Positions 24,983 to 35,304 of a stretch of 64,000 bases of DNA are shown piece by piece. The notes below the pieces were generated by a model. The model searched no databases. It was not told where the DNA came from and was given only the letters and a program-made list of their open reading frames with translations. The position numbers and the translations under genes are program-made. The stretch covers positions 1 through 64,000 of the forward strand of contig NZ_MVHE01000013.1 in assembly GCF_002086155.1 (NCBI RefSeq), in the 5' to 3' direction. Positions within the stretch are counted from its first letter, which is position 1; each line of letters begins with the position of its first letter. This DNA is from Mycobacterium angelicum (GTDB taxonomy: Bacteria > Actinomycetota > Actinomycetes > Mycobacteriales > Mycobacteriaceae).

Positions 24983-26631
24983 TGCTGCGAACCCTCACCC
25001 GGGAACATGCCCACCGGTACGCCACGGCCGTCCCAGTTGAGCAGGTTGACCCGCGACGGCCGTGCGGCGTTGGCGGCCATACCCTCAGTCGTCTGCCGGT
25101 GCCGCAATGCGTGGAAGGTCTCGACCGCGACCGGCACCGGTCCCCCACTAGCCTCTCCGAACGGCCCTGATTCGTACATCCCCGGCCCGCCGTCGAACGA
25201 CAGAGCGCAGCCGGGCTCCTCGACGCTCTCCCCCTCCACCGGGTATGCGGTTGGAATGACGTAGCGCTCTTCGTATTTGGCGAGCGCCAGCAGGCGGTAC
25301 ATCTCGTAGATCTGTTCCTCGGTCATCCCCACCGATTGCGGGATGTGCGGCTGGGTCTGGCGGCCGAGGCTGATGTCGCGCATGTAGGAGCGCATCGCGG
25401 CCAGCCGCCGCAACACCGACTCGACGACGGCAGTATCGCCGGCGGTGAACAGCCCAGCCAGATACTCGATTGGAATGCGCAGCGCCTCAATCGCTCCGAA
25501 CAGGTTTCCCAGCTCCTCGCCGTCGTGCCCGTCGCGACTGATCGCGTCGACCACCGGTGACAGCGGCGGGATGTACCACACCATGGGCATCGTGCGGAAC
25601 TCCGGATGCAGCGGCAGCGCCACCCGATACGTGTTGATCAGCGCGTACACCGGTGAACGCTGCGCGGCCTCGATCCATTCGTCGGAGATACCTTCGGACC
25701 GGGCGGCGGCGATGACGTGAGGATCGTTGGGGTCCAGCAAAATTCGTCGCTGTGCCTCGTACAGCTCCTGGTCGTTTTCCACCGAGGCAGCCGCCGATAC
25801 GGCGTCAACGTCATAGAGGACCAGACCGAGGTAGCGCAGCCGGCCCACGCACGTTTCCGAGCAGACCGTTGGCAGCCCCACCTCGAGTCGCGGGTAACAC
25901 AGCGTGCACTTTTCGGCCTTGCCGGTCTTGTGGTTGAAGTACACCTTCTTGTAGGGACAGCCCGATACGCACATCCGCCAGCCCCGGCACCGGTCCTGGT
26001 CGACCAGCACGATCCCGTCCTCGGTGCGTTTGTACATCGCCCCGGAAGGACAGGACGCCACGCAAGACGGGTTGAGGCAGTGCTCGCAGATCCGGGGCAG
26101 GTAAAACATGAATGTCTGCTCGAGCTGCAACTTGACCTGTGCGCTAACGTTTTTCAGCACCGGGTCGTCGGGCAGGATCTCAGCCGAGCCGGCGAGGTTG
26201 TCGTCCCAATTGGCCGACCAGGACACCTTCATCGGCTTGCCGCTGATCAGGCTGCGCGGCGGCGCGACCGGCATTTGCTCCCCCAAAGGAGCGTTGATGA
26301 GGTTTTCGTAGTCGTACGTCCACGGCTCGTAATAGTCGGTGATGGCCGGCATCTTCGGATTGGCGAAGATGCGCAGCAGCTTGGCGACGCGCCCGCCGTC
26401 GCGCAGCCGCAGCCGGCCGCGCCGGTCGCGCTTCCAGCCGCCGCGCCAGCGGTCCTGGTCTTCGTAGGTACGCGGATACCCTTGTCCCGGACGGGTTTCG
26501 ACGTTGTTGAACCAGACGTACTCGGTTCCTGGCCGGTTTGTCCAGGCCTGCTTGCAGGTGACCGAACAGGTGTGGCAGCCGATGCATTTGTCGAGGTTCA
26601 TCACCATCGCCATCTGTGCCATGACTTTCAT
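24979..26631 (-). CDS. narH: Respiratory nitrate reductase beta subunit
   Basis: 550 residues, the iron-sulfur subunit linking NarI haems to NarG. Four cysteine clusters are visible: CIGCHTCSVTC (16-26), CEHCLNPSCVASC, CRGWRMCVSGCP (with Trp replacing the second Cys, the signature of the 3Fe-4S cluster), and CTLCYPRLEVG...CSETCVGRLRYLG. The N-terminus VMNLDKCIGCHTC matches E. coli NarH. Start ATG at 26631 overlaps the narG stop by one base. Confidence 0.96.
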   Translation of the reverse strand: MKVMAQMAMVMNLDKCIGCHTCSVTCKQAWTNRPGTEYVWFNNVETRPGQGYPRTYEDQDRWRGGWKRDRRGRLRLRDGGRVAKLLRIFANPKMPAITDYYEPWTYDYENLINAPLGEQMPVAPPRSLISGKPMKVSWSANWDDNLAGSAEILPDDPVLKNVSAQVKLQLEQTFMFYLPRICEHCLNPSCVASCPSGAMYKRTEDGIVLVDQDRCRGWRMCVSGCPYKKVYFNHKTGKAEKCTLCYPRLEVGLPTVCSETCVGRLRYLGLVLYDVDAVSAAASVENDQELYEAQRRILLDPNDPHVIAAARSEGISDEWIEAAQRSPVYALINTYRVALPLHPEFRTMPMVWYIPPLSPVVDAISRDGHDGEELGNLFGAIEALRIPIEYLAGLFTAGDTAVVESVLRRLAAMRSYMRDISLGRQTQPHIPQSVGMTEEQIYEMYRLLALAKYEERYVIPTAYPVEGESVEEPGCALSFDGGPGMYESGPFGEASGGPVPVAVETFHALRHRQTTEGMAANAARPSRVNLLNWDGRGVPVGMFPGEGSQQ

Positions 26632-29600
26632 CAGTACTGCACCTCCTGCGACCGGCGACGCACGACGGTGATTTCATCACGTTGGTTGCCGGTTGGGCCA
26701 AGGTAGTTGAACGCGAACGACGTCTGCGCATAACCGCCGGCCAGGTGACTGGGCTTGATGAGTAGCCGCGTCAGCGAATTGTGGATCCCGCCACGGTTAC
26801 CCGTCGTCTCTGACAGCGGGGTGTCAATGGTGCGTTCCTGAGCGTGGTAAACGTAGACGACGCCGTCGGGCATCCGGTGGGTCACGATGGCCCGGCACAC
26901 CAAGACACCGTTCCGGTTGACGGCCTCTACCCAATCATTGTCGGACACACCGATTTTCGCGGCATCGGGCAGACTCATCCACATGGTGGGCCCGCCCCGC
27001 GACAGCGACAGCATCAACAGGTTGTCTTGGTATTCGGAGTGAATCGACCATTTGGAGTGGGGAGTCAGATAGCGCACGGTCAGTGCGACCCCGTCGTCGA
27101 CGTGCTGATCGCCGAACAGCCGCGACATGTCCAGCGGCGGCCGATAGACGGGCAGTTGTTCGCCCAGTTCCTCGAGCCAATCGTGGTCGAGGTAGAAGTG
27201 CATCCGCCCGGTCAACGTGTGAAATGGCTTGAGCTCCTCGATGTTCACGGTGAATGGCGCATACCGGCGCCCACCGGTTTCGCTGCCCGACCACTCCGGG
27301 CTGGTGATCACCGGCATCGGACGAGCCTGGGTATCGGCGTAGGTGATTCGGCGTTCCTCACTGCCTTCGGCCAAGTGCACCAGCGACCGCCCGGTGCGCT
27401 CCTCCAGTTCGCGGAATCCCTCGACCGCGAGCCTGCCGTTAGTCGTACCCGACAGAGCCAGGATGACGTCGGCCATATGCGCCGCCGTCGTGATCGCCGG
27501 CCGGCCTTCGGCCGCACCGGAATCCATTACACCGAACCGGGCGGCCAGCTCGTCGACTTCTTTGGTGGGATGCGTGGTCAGCCCCTTGGTGGTCAGTCCC
27601 AGCGTGTCCACCAGGGGGCCCAGCGCGGCCCACTTGTCGGCGATCGCGGTGTAGTCGCGCTCCACCACAACCACCGGGCCCATCGTCTTACCCGGCACCG
27701 GGACCTCCCCGGCCGACCGCCAATCATGTTGGGTTCCCGAGGGATAGGCCATCGCAGCCGGGGTGTCGTGTTGCAGTGCGCCGAGGACGACGTCAGTGCG
27801 GGTACCCAGATGGTCACGTGCCAGCGCCGAAAACGATCGAGCGATCGCGCCGAATGCCTCGTAGTCCGAACGTGTCTCCCACGGCGGGTCGATCGCCGGG
27901 CTGAACGCGTGCACGAACGGGTGCATGTCGGTGCTGGACAGGTCGGCCTTTTCGTACCAGGTGGCCGCCGGCAGCACGACATCTGAGAGCAGGGTGGTCG
28001 ACGTCATCCGGAAGTCGATCGACATCAGCAGATCGAGTTTGCCCTCCGGTATGTCAGCACCGCAGGCGATGTCGTTGGGCCACAACGCTTTCGGAGCGGG
28101 CTCGGCTTGGAGGTTGGCCGTGGTACCGAGTAGGTGACGCAGGAAGTATTCGTTGCCCTTGCTCGACGAGCCCATCAGGTTGGCCCGCCATACGTTGAGC
28201 ACCCGCGGCCAGTTCGCCGGGTTGTCCGGGTCGGTGACGGCAAGCCGCAGTTCCCCCGACGCGAGTTGGTCGGCGACATAGCCGCCGATGTCTTGGCCCG
28301 CCGCGCGTGCTTGGTCGGCAACATCCAGGCTGGAGCGATCGAACTGCGGGTAGAACGGCGTCCAGCCCATGGCGACCGCCGACGCCATCACGTCCATCGT
28401 GTGTTTCCCGGTGAACCGGCCGCGGCCGACCGGGCTGGCCAACGCGTCGGCACGATAGCCGTCATACCGCCACTGGTCGGTGTGGACGTACCAGTACGAC
28501 GTGCCGGCCATCTGCCGCGGCGGGCGCGACCAGTCGGTGGCCATCGCCATCGTCGCCCAGCCCGTCACCGGCCGGCACTTCTCCTGACCGACATAATGCG
28601 CCCAGCCGCCACCGTTGCGGCCCATCGATCCGGTGAGCAGCAGCAGCGACAATACGGCACGGTAGGTCGCGTCGCCGTGGAACCATTGGCAGATTCCTGC
28701 GCCCATGATGATCATCGACCGGCCACCCGATTCCTCCGCGTTGCGGGCGAATTCGCGTGCAACCCGAATCGCCTGCGCTGCCGACACCCCCGTGATGGCC
28801 TCTTGCCAGGCCGGCGTGTAGGGAGTCGCCGCGTCGTCGTAACCGGATGGCCACTCGCCGGGCAGTCCCGGTCGAGCCACCCCGTACTGGGCAAGCATCA
28901 GGTCGAACACGGTGCACACCAGGTGTTCACCCACCTGCCGCACCGGCACCCCGCGACTCAGCGTCGTGCCGTGCCCGTCGGTCGTGGCGAAACACGGCAG
29001 TTCGATGACGGCGGTCTCGCTGCTGTCGTGGTGGGCGACCGTGAGCGCTGGCACCAAATCGCCCAGATCCAGATTCCACTTGCCTACGCCGTCAGCGCCG
29101 AACCGGAAGCCCAGGGAGCCGTGCGGCACCGCCACCGTGTCGGTGGCACCGTCCAGCAGTGCGGGTTTGAACGCAGAGTTCTCTACGGCTCCCGCGTCGG
29201 TACCGAGATCGGCGGCGGTGAGGAACTTTCCGGGCACCAAGGTATCGCCGCGGCGCTCGAGTTTCACCAGGAAGGGCAGGTCGGTGTACTGGCGTACGTA
29301 GTCGACGAAGAACGGAACCCGTTTGTGCACAAAGCATTCCGACAGGATCACGTGACCCATCGCCATCGCCAGTGAACCGTCGGTGCCTGCCGCGCACGGC
29401 ATCCACTCGTCGGCGAATTTGGTGTTGTCAGCATAGTCAGGGCTGACCGTGACGACCTTGGTGCCGCGATAGCGCACCTCGGCCATCCAATGCGCATCGG
29501 GGGTGCGGGTAACCGGAACGTTGGAGCCCCACATCACCAAATAGTTTGCGTCCCACCAGTCTCCGGACTCCGGGACGTCGGTTTGATCCCCGAACACCTG

Positions 29601-30311
29601 CGGCGAGGCCACCGGCAGGTCGGCGTACCAATCGTAGAATGACGTCATCACGCCGCCGATCAGCTCGACGAATCGCGATCCGGCCGCGTGGCTGACCATC
29701 GACATCGCGGGTATCGGCGAGAAACCCGCTACCCGGTCCGGGCCGTACGTCTTGATCGTGTGCACATGTGCGGCCGCGATCATCTCGGACGCTTCGGTCC
29801 ACGTCACACGCACCAATCCACCCTTGCCGCGGGCATTCTGGTAGCGGCGCCGCCGCTGCGGATCGGCCTGGATATCGGCCCATGCCAGCACCGGATCGCC
29901 CAACCGTGCCTTGGCTTCTCGATACATTTCGACCAATACGCCACGCGCGTACGGGTGGCGCACCCGGGTCGGCGAGTAGGTGTACCAAGAGAACGCCGCA
30001 CCGCGCGGGCAACCGCGCGGTTCATATTCGGGGCGGTCCGGGCCGACCGAGGGATAGTCGGTTTCCTGGGTCTCCCAGGTGATGATGCCGTCCTTGACAT
30101 AGATCTTCCACGAGCACGATCCGGTGCAGTTGACCCCATGCGTGGAGCGGACGACCTTGTCGTGACTCCAGCGGTCGCGGTAGAACACATCGCCCTCGCG
30201 GCCACCCTGGCGTGTCACCGTCCGCAGATCGTCGGAGAACTCGCCCGGTGTGAAGAAGCGGCCGCTGAGCTCGAGCAGCTCCTCGAGAACTCCACCAGTG
30301 CGGGGCCTCAT
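26631..30311 (-). CDS. narG: Respiratory nitrate reductase alpha subunit
   Basis: 1226 residues, the molybdenum bis-MGD catalytic subunit reducing nitrate to nitrite on the cytoplasmic side. The FS0 cluster ligands are His58, Cys62, Cys66 (HGVNCTGSCSW) and Cys101 (RGCPRGAAFSWYTYSP). Other family blocks are NYLVMWGSNVPVTRTPDAHW, MIIMGAGICQWFHGD, MGRNGGGWAHYVGQEKCRP and the C-terminal KSLFAFNYL-like FAFNYLGPTGNQRDEI. Length is close to E. coli NarG (1247). It overlaps narK upstream and narH downstream. Confidence 0.97.
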   Translation of the reverse strand: MRPRTGGVLEELLELSGRFFTPGEFSDDLRTVTRQGGREGDVFYRDRWSHDKVVRSTHGVNCTGSCSWKIYVKDGIITWETQETDYPSVGPDRPEYEPRGCPRGAAFSWYTYSPTRVRHPYARGVLVEMYREAKARLGDPVLAWADIQADPQRRRRYQNARGKGGLVRVTWTEASEMIAAAHVHTIKTYGPDRVAGFSPIPAMSMVSHAAGSRFVELIGGVMTSFYDWYADLPVASPQVFGDQTDVPESGDWWDANYLVMWGSNVPVTRTPDAHWMAEVRYRGTKVVTVSPDYADNTKFADEWMPCAAGTDGSLAMAMGHVILSECFVHKRVPFFVDYVRQYTDLPFLVKLERRGDTLVPGKFLTAADLGTDAGAVENSAFKPALLDGATDTVAVPHGSLGFRFGADGVGKWNLDLGDLVPALTVAHHDSSETAVIELPCFATTDGHGTTLSRGVPVRQVGEHLVCTVFDLMLAQYGVARPGLPGEWPSGYDDAATPYTPAWQEAITGVSAAQAIRVAREFARNAEESGGRSMIIMGAGICQWFHGDATYRAVLSLLLLTGSMGRNGGGWAHYVGQEKCRPVTGWATMAMATDWSRPPRQMAGTSYWYVHTDQWRYDGYRADALASPVGRGRFTGKHTMDVMASAVAMGWTPFYPQFDRSSLDVADQARAAGQDIGGYVADQLASGELRLAVTDPDNPANWPRVLNVWRANLMGSSSKGNEYFLRHLLGTTANLQAEPAPKALWPNDIACGADIPEGKLDLLMSIDFRMTSTTLLSDVVLPAATWYEKADLSSTDMHPFVHAFSPAIDPPWETRSDYEAFGAIARSFSALARDHLGTRTDVVLGALQHDTPAAMAYPSGTQHDWRSAGEVPVPGKTMGPVVVVERDYTAIADKWAALGPLVDTLGLTTKGLTTHPTKEVDELAARFGVMDSGAAEGRPAITTAAHMADVILALSGTTNGRLAVEGFRELEERTGRSLVHLAEGSEERRITYADTQARPMPVITSPEWSGSETGGRRYAPFTVNIEELKPFHTLTGRMHFYLDHDWLEELGEQLPVYRPPLDMSRLFGDQHVDDGVALTVRYLTPHSKWSIHSEYQDNLLMLSLSRGGPTMWMSLPDAAKIGVSDNDWVEAVNRNGVLVCRAIVTHRMPDGVVYVYHAQERTIDTPLSETTGNRGGIHNSLTRLLIKPSHLAGGYAQTSFAFNYLGPTGNQRDEITVVRRRSQEVQY

Positions 30312-31531
30312 GCGGGCGCCTTGTCCGGCTCACCCACGCGCTCATGAGATTTCAGCCGCAGGGCTGTGTAGCCGAACGCCAGCACCGCGGTGATCACCAA
30401 CAGCAGCAGCCCGATCGTGTAGTTGTTGTGTACCGGATCGTAGGTGGCACCCATTACCAGCGGCGGGAAGTAGCCGCCCAATCCTCCCGCGGCAGCGACT
30501 ATTCCGGTGACCGAGCCTACCGATGACGCTGGTGCCCGACGGGCCACCCAGGCGAACACTCCGCCGGTACCGATGCCCAAGAACACTGCCAGCGTGATGA
30601 ACGTGACCGCCGACCATTTGTCCGGCGGCGGTTGAAACACCGCGACCAGCGCCATCACCGCCACGCCGGCCAACGAGGCCAGCACAACGTATTTGGGGGC
30701 GATGCGGTCGGCCAGCGCCCCACCCACCGGGCGGGCCAGCACCGCGGCTAACGCGAACCCCGCGGTGCGCGCTCCGGCATCGACCGGGGAGAACCCGTAG
30801 ATGGTTTTGATGTAGGTGGGCAGATAGGTGCTGAACGCGACGAATCCACCGAACACCACCGCGTAGAGCAACGCCATCTCCCAGGTGACCCGCAGCCGCG
30901 CGGCGGCCTTGAGTTTTGGCAGTACCGGATCGGTGTTAGGCACGAAATATGGAGCGTTGCGCAGCACCGCGATACCCACCAACGCGGTCAGTGCCAACAA
31001 CACCGCAATGATGACGTGGGTGGTGAACAGCCCGAACCAGCGCACGAAGCGCGGCGTGAAAAACGCCGACACCGCCGTGCCGACCATGCCCATCCCGAAC
31101 ACGCCCGTGGCGAAACCACGACGAGCCGGCTCATACCAGTTGTTGGCGAACGGGATGCCGACCGCAAATATGGTGCCCGGCAGACCGAGGAGAAATCCGA
31201 ACACCAGCAGCAGTGGAAACGACTTCGCCGCCGCGGCCGCTCCTACACCGAGGACCGGACCGATCGCCACCAACGACACCGCGATCAGCATGACCCGCCC
31301 ACCGAAGCGGTCCGTCAGCGGTCCGGTAACGATGCGGCCCAGCGACCCCACCAGAATCGGCGTGGCAACCAGCAACGATGCCGCGGCACTGCTCAGGTGC
31401 ATCTCCTTGGCGTAGGTGGTCGACATTGGTCCGATCGCATTCCACGCCCAAAAGCACACCATCGACACCCACGTGGCCAACACCAGATTCACTCGCTGCG
31501 GCGCGGCTACTGACCGGTCCACAATGTTCAC
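30308..31531 (-). CDS. narK: NarK-type nitrate/nitrite transporter
   Basis: 407 residues, MFS protein of the nitrate/nitrite porter family with 12 predicted helices. Diagnostic segments are SSAAASLLVATPILVGSLGRIVTGPLTDRFGGR, FGFLLGLPGTIFAVGIPFANNWYEPARRG and the second-half AGGLGGYFPPLVMG nitrate signature. The start is GTG at 31531. The stop overlaps narG by 4 nt, so import and reduction are encoded on one transcript. In M. tuberculosis narK2 and narGHJI are in separate loci, so the arrangement is notable. Confidence 0.95.
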   Translation of the reverse strand: MNIVDRSVAAPQRVNLVLATWVSMVCFWAWNAIGPMSTTYAKEMHLSSAAASLLVATPILVGSLGRIVTGPLTDRFGGRVMLIAVSLVAIGPVLGVGAAAAAKSFPLLLVFGFLLGLPGTIFAVGIPFANNWYEPARRGFATGVFGMGMVGTAVSAFFTPRFVRWFGLFTTHVIIAVLLALTALVGIAVLRNAPYFVPNTDPVLPKLKAAARLRVTWEMALLYAVVFGGFVAFSTYLPTYIKTIYGFSPVDAGARTAGFALAAVLARPVGGALADRIAPKYVVLASLAGVAVMALVAVFQPPPDKWSAVTFITLAVFLGIGTGGVFAWVARRAPASSVGSVTGIVAAAGGLGGYFPPLVMGATYDPVHNNYTIGLLLLVITAVLAFGYTALRLKSHERVGEPDKAPA

Positions 31532-31835
31532 CGGCTCAGATAATCACGCCGCGCCGTCGCAGGCGCGAACTCCGGGAAAAACCTTGCCGAGCCTAGCCCG
31601 TTGAGCGTTCTTCTTCGACATGACGCTATGTAAACATCGGCAACCCGGTTCCAGTGAGGGGCCAAGTACCTGCCGTGTGAGGCCGAATGTCACTGAAGGG
31701 TCGGGGTCTGCAGGCTGGCGGCGGTCAGCACGTAGCCCGCGTCCGTGGCGGTCGGGTCGATCAGTCGGCATTCGGGCTGCCGCGTTCACTACCCGCTCGG
31801 CACCGCTGCGCGATTTCGGTGAGACGACTTGCCTC
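31532..31835. other. Promoter region of the nar operon
   Basis: 304 bp between narK and the COG4705 gene, both read leftward; it must hold the nar promoter. No clear NarL, GlnR or DosR site was recognised by eye. No coding sequence seen. Confidence 0.45.
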
Positions 31836-32609
31836 TCAGGCCTTTTCGATCTGCCCGGGGTGCTGCCCGGGACGTTGCGGCAGAACAACGATCAGCACGA
31901 CGATTATCGCAGCGATAACCGCTGAGGCCAGCGGACGACTCAACGCTAGGCCGCCCTCGGCCACCGGCTTGTCAACGAAATCACCAACCGTCGCGCCCAG
32001 TGGCCGGGTCAGAATGAATGCGACCCAGAACAAGACGACACGTGAGATACCGGTCCAGAAATAGAGGGCCACGACCACGACAAGGGCCGCGGTGAAGACC
32101 AAAGCGCCACGTTCGTAACCAAATCCGCGAGTGTCGGCGAGCCAGTCCCCCAGCGCAGTGCCCAGCGTTTGGGAAAACGTGATGGTCGCCCAGTAGAACG
32201 CCTCTACCTTCGGCGTCGAAACGCTGCTGACCGAGACGGTTCCCTGCGACCAACGCCAACACGCCAAGGTCGTCAAGAGGCAAGCAAGAAGCAGTAGTGA
32301 TCCGCCCGTGTAGCCGATCCCCAGCGACCGATCGGCGAAATCGGCCAGGGTGGTGCCGAACGTCGTCGATGCCACGATCGTCGCCCAGTACAGACTCGCA
32401 TGGAAATGCTTCGCGTAGATCTGCGCGGCCACTAGCACCACCAGCGCGGCACCGAATAGCGCTACCCCGGCCACATAACCCCAATTCAGGGTCATGGTGA
32501 CGGTGTCGCCGCCCGTCTCCCCCAATGTCGTCGCCAAGATCTTGATCACCCAAAAGCCCAGAGTGACCGCGGGCACCTTGGTGAGCGCCTGGCTCCTGGC
32601 ATCGCTCAT
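31836..32609 (-). CDS. COG4705-type integral membrane protein
   Basis: 257 residues, eight predicted helices built from a repeated motif: FWVIKILATTLGETGGD, YWATIVASTTFGTTLADFAD, YWATITFSQTLGTALGDWLAD and FWVAFILTRPLGATVGDFVD. This internal repetition of K/A-x-x-TT-GE/D is the hallmark of the COG4705 'membrane-anchored' family. Function unknown. It lies upstream of narK on the same strand but 304 bp away, so probably a separate unit. Confidence 0.85.
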   Translation of the reverse strand: MSDARSQALTKVPAVTLGFWVIKILATTLGETGGDTVTMTLNWGYVAGVALFGAALVVLVAAQIYAKHFHASLYWATIVASTTFGTTLADFADRSLGIGYTGGSLLLLACLLTTLACWRWSQGTVSVSSVSTPKVEAFYWATITFSQTLGTALGDWLADTRGFGYERGALVFTAALVVVVALYFWTGISRVVLFWVAFILTRPLGATVGDFVDKPVAEGGLALSRPLASAVIAAIIVVLIVVLPQRPGQHPGQIEKA

Positions 32610-32783
32610 GCGGTGTTCGGGCGAGAAAAGGTCGTCACGCTATCACACGGTATAGCTCTGCGGAACCTATCTGAGAATGTATTGAATAACCCATCGGATC
32701 GGATATGAATATGTATCGTGTGTGACACGACGCTTCAGACTACGGCCGTATCGGGCTATATCGGGTTAGAAAGGTAGTGGCTG

Positions 32784-34310
32784 ATGAACTTCCTGGTGCT
32801 GCCACCAGAAATCAATTCCCTGCGGATGTTTTCCGGCGCCGGCTCGGCTCCGATGTTGGAGGCCGCGGCCGCCTGGAACGCGTTGGCCTCCGAACTCGAT
32901 TCGGCGGCGGAGTCGTTCACCTCGACGACCTCCGGGTTGGCCGGCCAGGCATGGCAGGGTGCCGCGTCTCAGGCGATGCTGGCTGCGGCCGCGCCGTATG
33001 CCGGCTGGCTGAGCAACGCAGCAACGCAAGCGTCCGGTACGTCCGCTCAGGCTCAGGCCGTCGCCGGTGCTTTCGAATCCGCACTGGCGGCCACGGTGCA
33101 CCCCGGGCTGATAGCGGCCAATCGTTCCAACTTCGTGTCCCTGGTGCTGTCGAATCTGTTCGGACAGAACGCCCCCGCGATCGCGGCCGCCGAAAGCATC
33201 TACGAAGAGATGTGGGCCCAGGACGTGGCCGCGATGGTCGGCTACCACGCCGGAGCCTCGGCCGCGGCCGCACAGTTACTTGCGCCGGCCCAGGCGTTCG
33301 GCAACACGATGTCCGGGCTGGTGTCGTCCGCCGCGGGTGAGTTGCCCAACTACGGCTACGGCAACGTCGGCCAGGGCAACGTGGGCTTCTTCAATAACGG
33401 CACGCTGAACTTCGGCATCAACAACATCAGCCCCAACTTCACCCCCACCGACCCGATCACCCTGTTCGGTGGCGTGGGCATCGCCAACAATGGCGTCTTC
33501 AACGTCGGCGGATGGAATACCGGCAGCGTCAACATCGGCTTCGGCAACACCAGTCCGCACTTCACCCCCACCAACCCCATCACCCAATTCGGCAGCCTGG
33601 GCCTGCTCAACAACGGCATCAACAACGTCGGCATCGCCAACGTCGGATCCAACAACAGTGGCCTACCCCTGGGCCCCTTGGCACTATTGGGCGTAGGCAA
33701 CCACGGCACCTTCAACCAGGGCTTCTTCAACGTCGGCAACCACAACCTGGGCGCCTTCCTCACCGGCGACAACCTGATCGGCGTCGGGCCCTTCCACATC
33801 AACAGCAGCGCCCTGTCCGGACTGCTGCCCGGCGCCGGCGAGTTGCCCAACTACGGCTACGGCAACGTCGGCCAGGGCAACATCGGGTTCTTCAACGACG
33901 GCACGCTGAACTTCGGCATCTCCAATACCAGCCCCAACTTCACCCCCACCGACCCGATCACCCTGTTCGGCGGCGTGGGCATCGCCAACAACGGTCTCGA
34001 AAACGTCGGCGGATGGAACAGCGGCAGCGTCAACATCGGCTTCGGCAACACCAGCCCGCACTTCACCCCCACCAACCCCATCACCCAATTCGGCAGCCTG
34101 GGCCTGCTCAACAACGGCATCAACAACGTCGGCATCGCCAACGTCGGATCCAACAACAGCGGCCTACCCCTGGGCCCCTTGGCACTATTGGGCGCAGGCA
34201 ACCACGGCACCTTCAACCAGGGCTTCTTCAACGTCGGCAACCACAACCTGGGCGCCTTCCTCACCGGCGACAACCTGATCGGCATCGGACCCTTCCACAT
34301 CACCAGGTAG
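32784..34310 (+). CDS. PPE-MPTR family protein
   Basis: 508 residues: PPE domain ([30 protein letters not shown]) to ~180, then MPTR repeats ([23 protein letters not shown]). The C-terminal region is a tandem duplication: nucleotides 33339-33839 (501 bp, 167 codons) recur from 33840 nearly unchanged to the stop. Ribosome binding site GAAAGG precedes the ATG at 32784. Exported by ESX-5 by family; specific role unknown. Confidence 0.93.
   Translation: MNFLVLPPEINSLRMFSGAGSAPMLEAAAAWNALASELDSAAESFTSTTSGLAGQAWQGAASQAMLAAAAPYAGWLSNAATQASGTSAQAQAVAGAFESALAATVHPGLIAANRSNFVSLVLSNLFGQNAPAIAAAESIYEEMWAQDVAAMVGYHAGASAAAAQLLAPAQAFGNTMSGLVSSAAGELPNYGYGNVGQGNVGFFNNGTLNFGINNISPNFTPTDPITLFGGVGIANNGVFNVGGWNTGSVNIGFGNTSPHFTPTNPITQFGSLGLLNNGINNVGIANVGSNNSGLPLGPLALLGVGNHGTFNQGFFNVGNHNLGAFLTGDNLIGVGPFHINSSALSGLLPGAGELPNYGYGNVGQGNIGFFNDGTLNFGISNTSPNFTPTDPITLFGGVGIANNGLENVGGWNSGSVNIGFGNTSPHFTPTNPITQFGSLGLLNNGINNVGIANVGSNNSGLPLGPLALLGAGNHGTFNQGFFNVGNHNLGAFLTGDNLIGIGPFHITR
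33339..34310 (+). repeat. 501-bp tandem duplication within PPE gene
   Basis: Unit 1 is 33339-33839 and unit 2 is 33840-34310 (last ~30 bp missing). Both begin GAGTTGCCCAACTACGGCTA. The few differences include [14 protein letters not shown] versus [14 protein letters not shown]. The exact codon multiple keeps the frame. Confidence 0.9.
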
Positions 34311-34414
34311 GCGCCTCAACCTGGGGGCGGCGACCCTCATGGAGCCGAAGTGGTTCGGCCGTATCCGATGTGGCAATGTATCGGCTACGTCGCGAAATCG
34401 GAGGTGAAGTACTG

Positions 34415-35026
34415 ATGCCGGCTACGACCACCACCGACAAGCCCGTGCGGGTCACCAAGCGCCGAGCCGAAACCCGCGCCCGGCTCATCGACGCCGCGTT
34501 TCGAGTGTTCGCCGACAAGGGATACGGCCATGTGACCATCGAGGACGTGTGCGAGGCCGCCGGCTACACCCGCGGCGCGTTCTATTCCCAATTCGACACC
34601 CTCGAGGAACTGTTCTTTCTGCTCTACGACCAGTGGGCCCAGCGCACGGCCGACCAGGTTCGCGCCGCTATGCAGGGCAGTGAACCCGTCGCCGACGTGC
34701 CGGAAGCGGTCGAACGCATCGTGGACACCCTGCTGTTCGAACGCGATTGGCTGCTCATAAAGATCGATTTTCTGCTTCATGCGGCCCGCAACCCCGACCT
34801 CGCCCACCGCTGGGAAGTGCACCGCGCTCAATTGCGCAAGGTCATCGAAGAACGGCTGATTGCCAGCGGCCTCGAGTTTCACCCGTCCCTCAAAACCGTC
34901 ACCCTCACCGCCCGCGCCATCGTTGCCGCATACGACGGCGTCAGCATCCAGCTACTGCTCGACAGCGACCAGGCCGCCGCACGCGCCTGGCTTACTCAGC
35001 TACTCAACGTGATACTCAGCCGCTGA
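34415..35026 (+). CDS. TetR/AcrR family regulator
   Basis: 203 residues. Helix-turn-helix at ~20-65 (RARLIDAAFRVFADKGYGHVTIEDVCEAAGYTRGAFYSQF), then a mainly helical ligand domain. ATG at 34415 follows GGAGGTGAAG. It lies between a PPE gene and a small secreted-protein gene whose promoter carries two strong palindromes; those palindromes may be its operators (inference). Confidence 0.9.
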   Translation: MPATTTTDKPVRVTKRRAETRARLIDAAFRVFADKGYGHVTIEDVCEAAGYTRGAFYSQFDTLEELFFLLYDQWAQRTADQVRAAMQGSEPVADVPEAVERIVDTLLFERDWLLIKIDFLLHAARNPDLAHRWEVHRAQLRKVIEERLIASGLEFHPSLKTVTLTARAIVAAYDGVSIQLLLDSDQAAARAWLTQLLNVILSR

Positions 35027-35037
35027 GCCAGCAGGCC

Positions 35038-35304
35038 TCAGTTGCTCAAAACCAAGCGCCAGGTACCCGCGGATGTGCGGTCTGGAACGCACCAATAGTT
35101 AGTCCAGCCACCATCTGTCGTGGCCTGAACGCCGGGGCCCGCGGCCATACATGCGGCGTGACTGGGGTAAGTGCCCTCGGTCTGAATCGTGGCGGCGTTG
35201 GCATTACCCACTCCGGCAGTCATCAGGCCCGCGAAAGCGACGAGACCTGCAGCCGCGACCATTCCTGCGCGGGGCCGGCTTGCTGCGATTTTCATTGTTC
35301 CCAT
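35038..35304 (-). CDS. Small secreted protein, hypothetical
   Basis: 88 residues from ATG at 35304, which has an AAGGAGA ribosome binding site. It has a signal peptide (basic KIAASRPR, hydrophobic AGMVAAAGLVAFAGLMTAGVG, cleavage after NANA), and a mature part of ~55 residues with two Cys that could form a disulfide (HAACMAAG, NYWCVP). No family recognised. Convergent with the TetR gene; the paired palindromes sit 60-115 bp upstream of its start. Confidence 0.75.
   Translation of the reverse strand: MGTMKIAASRPRAGMVAAAGLVAFAGLMTAGVGNANAATIQTEGTYPSHAACMAAGPGVQATTDGGWTNYWCVPDRTSAGTWRLVLSN

Noticed and set aside
33339-34310. CRISPR-like appearance from regular repeats
   Set aside because: The repeats are coding MPTR units and a tandem duplication in a PPE gene, not repeat-spacer units.
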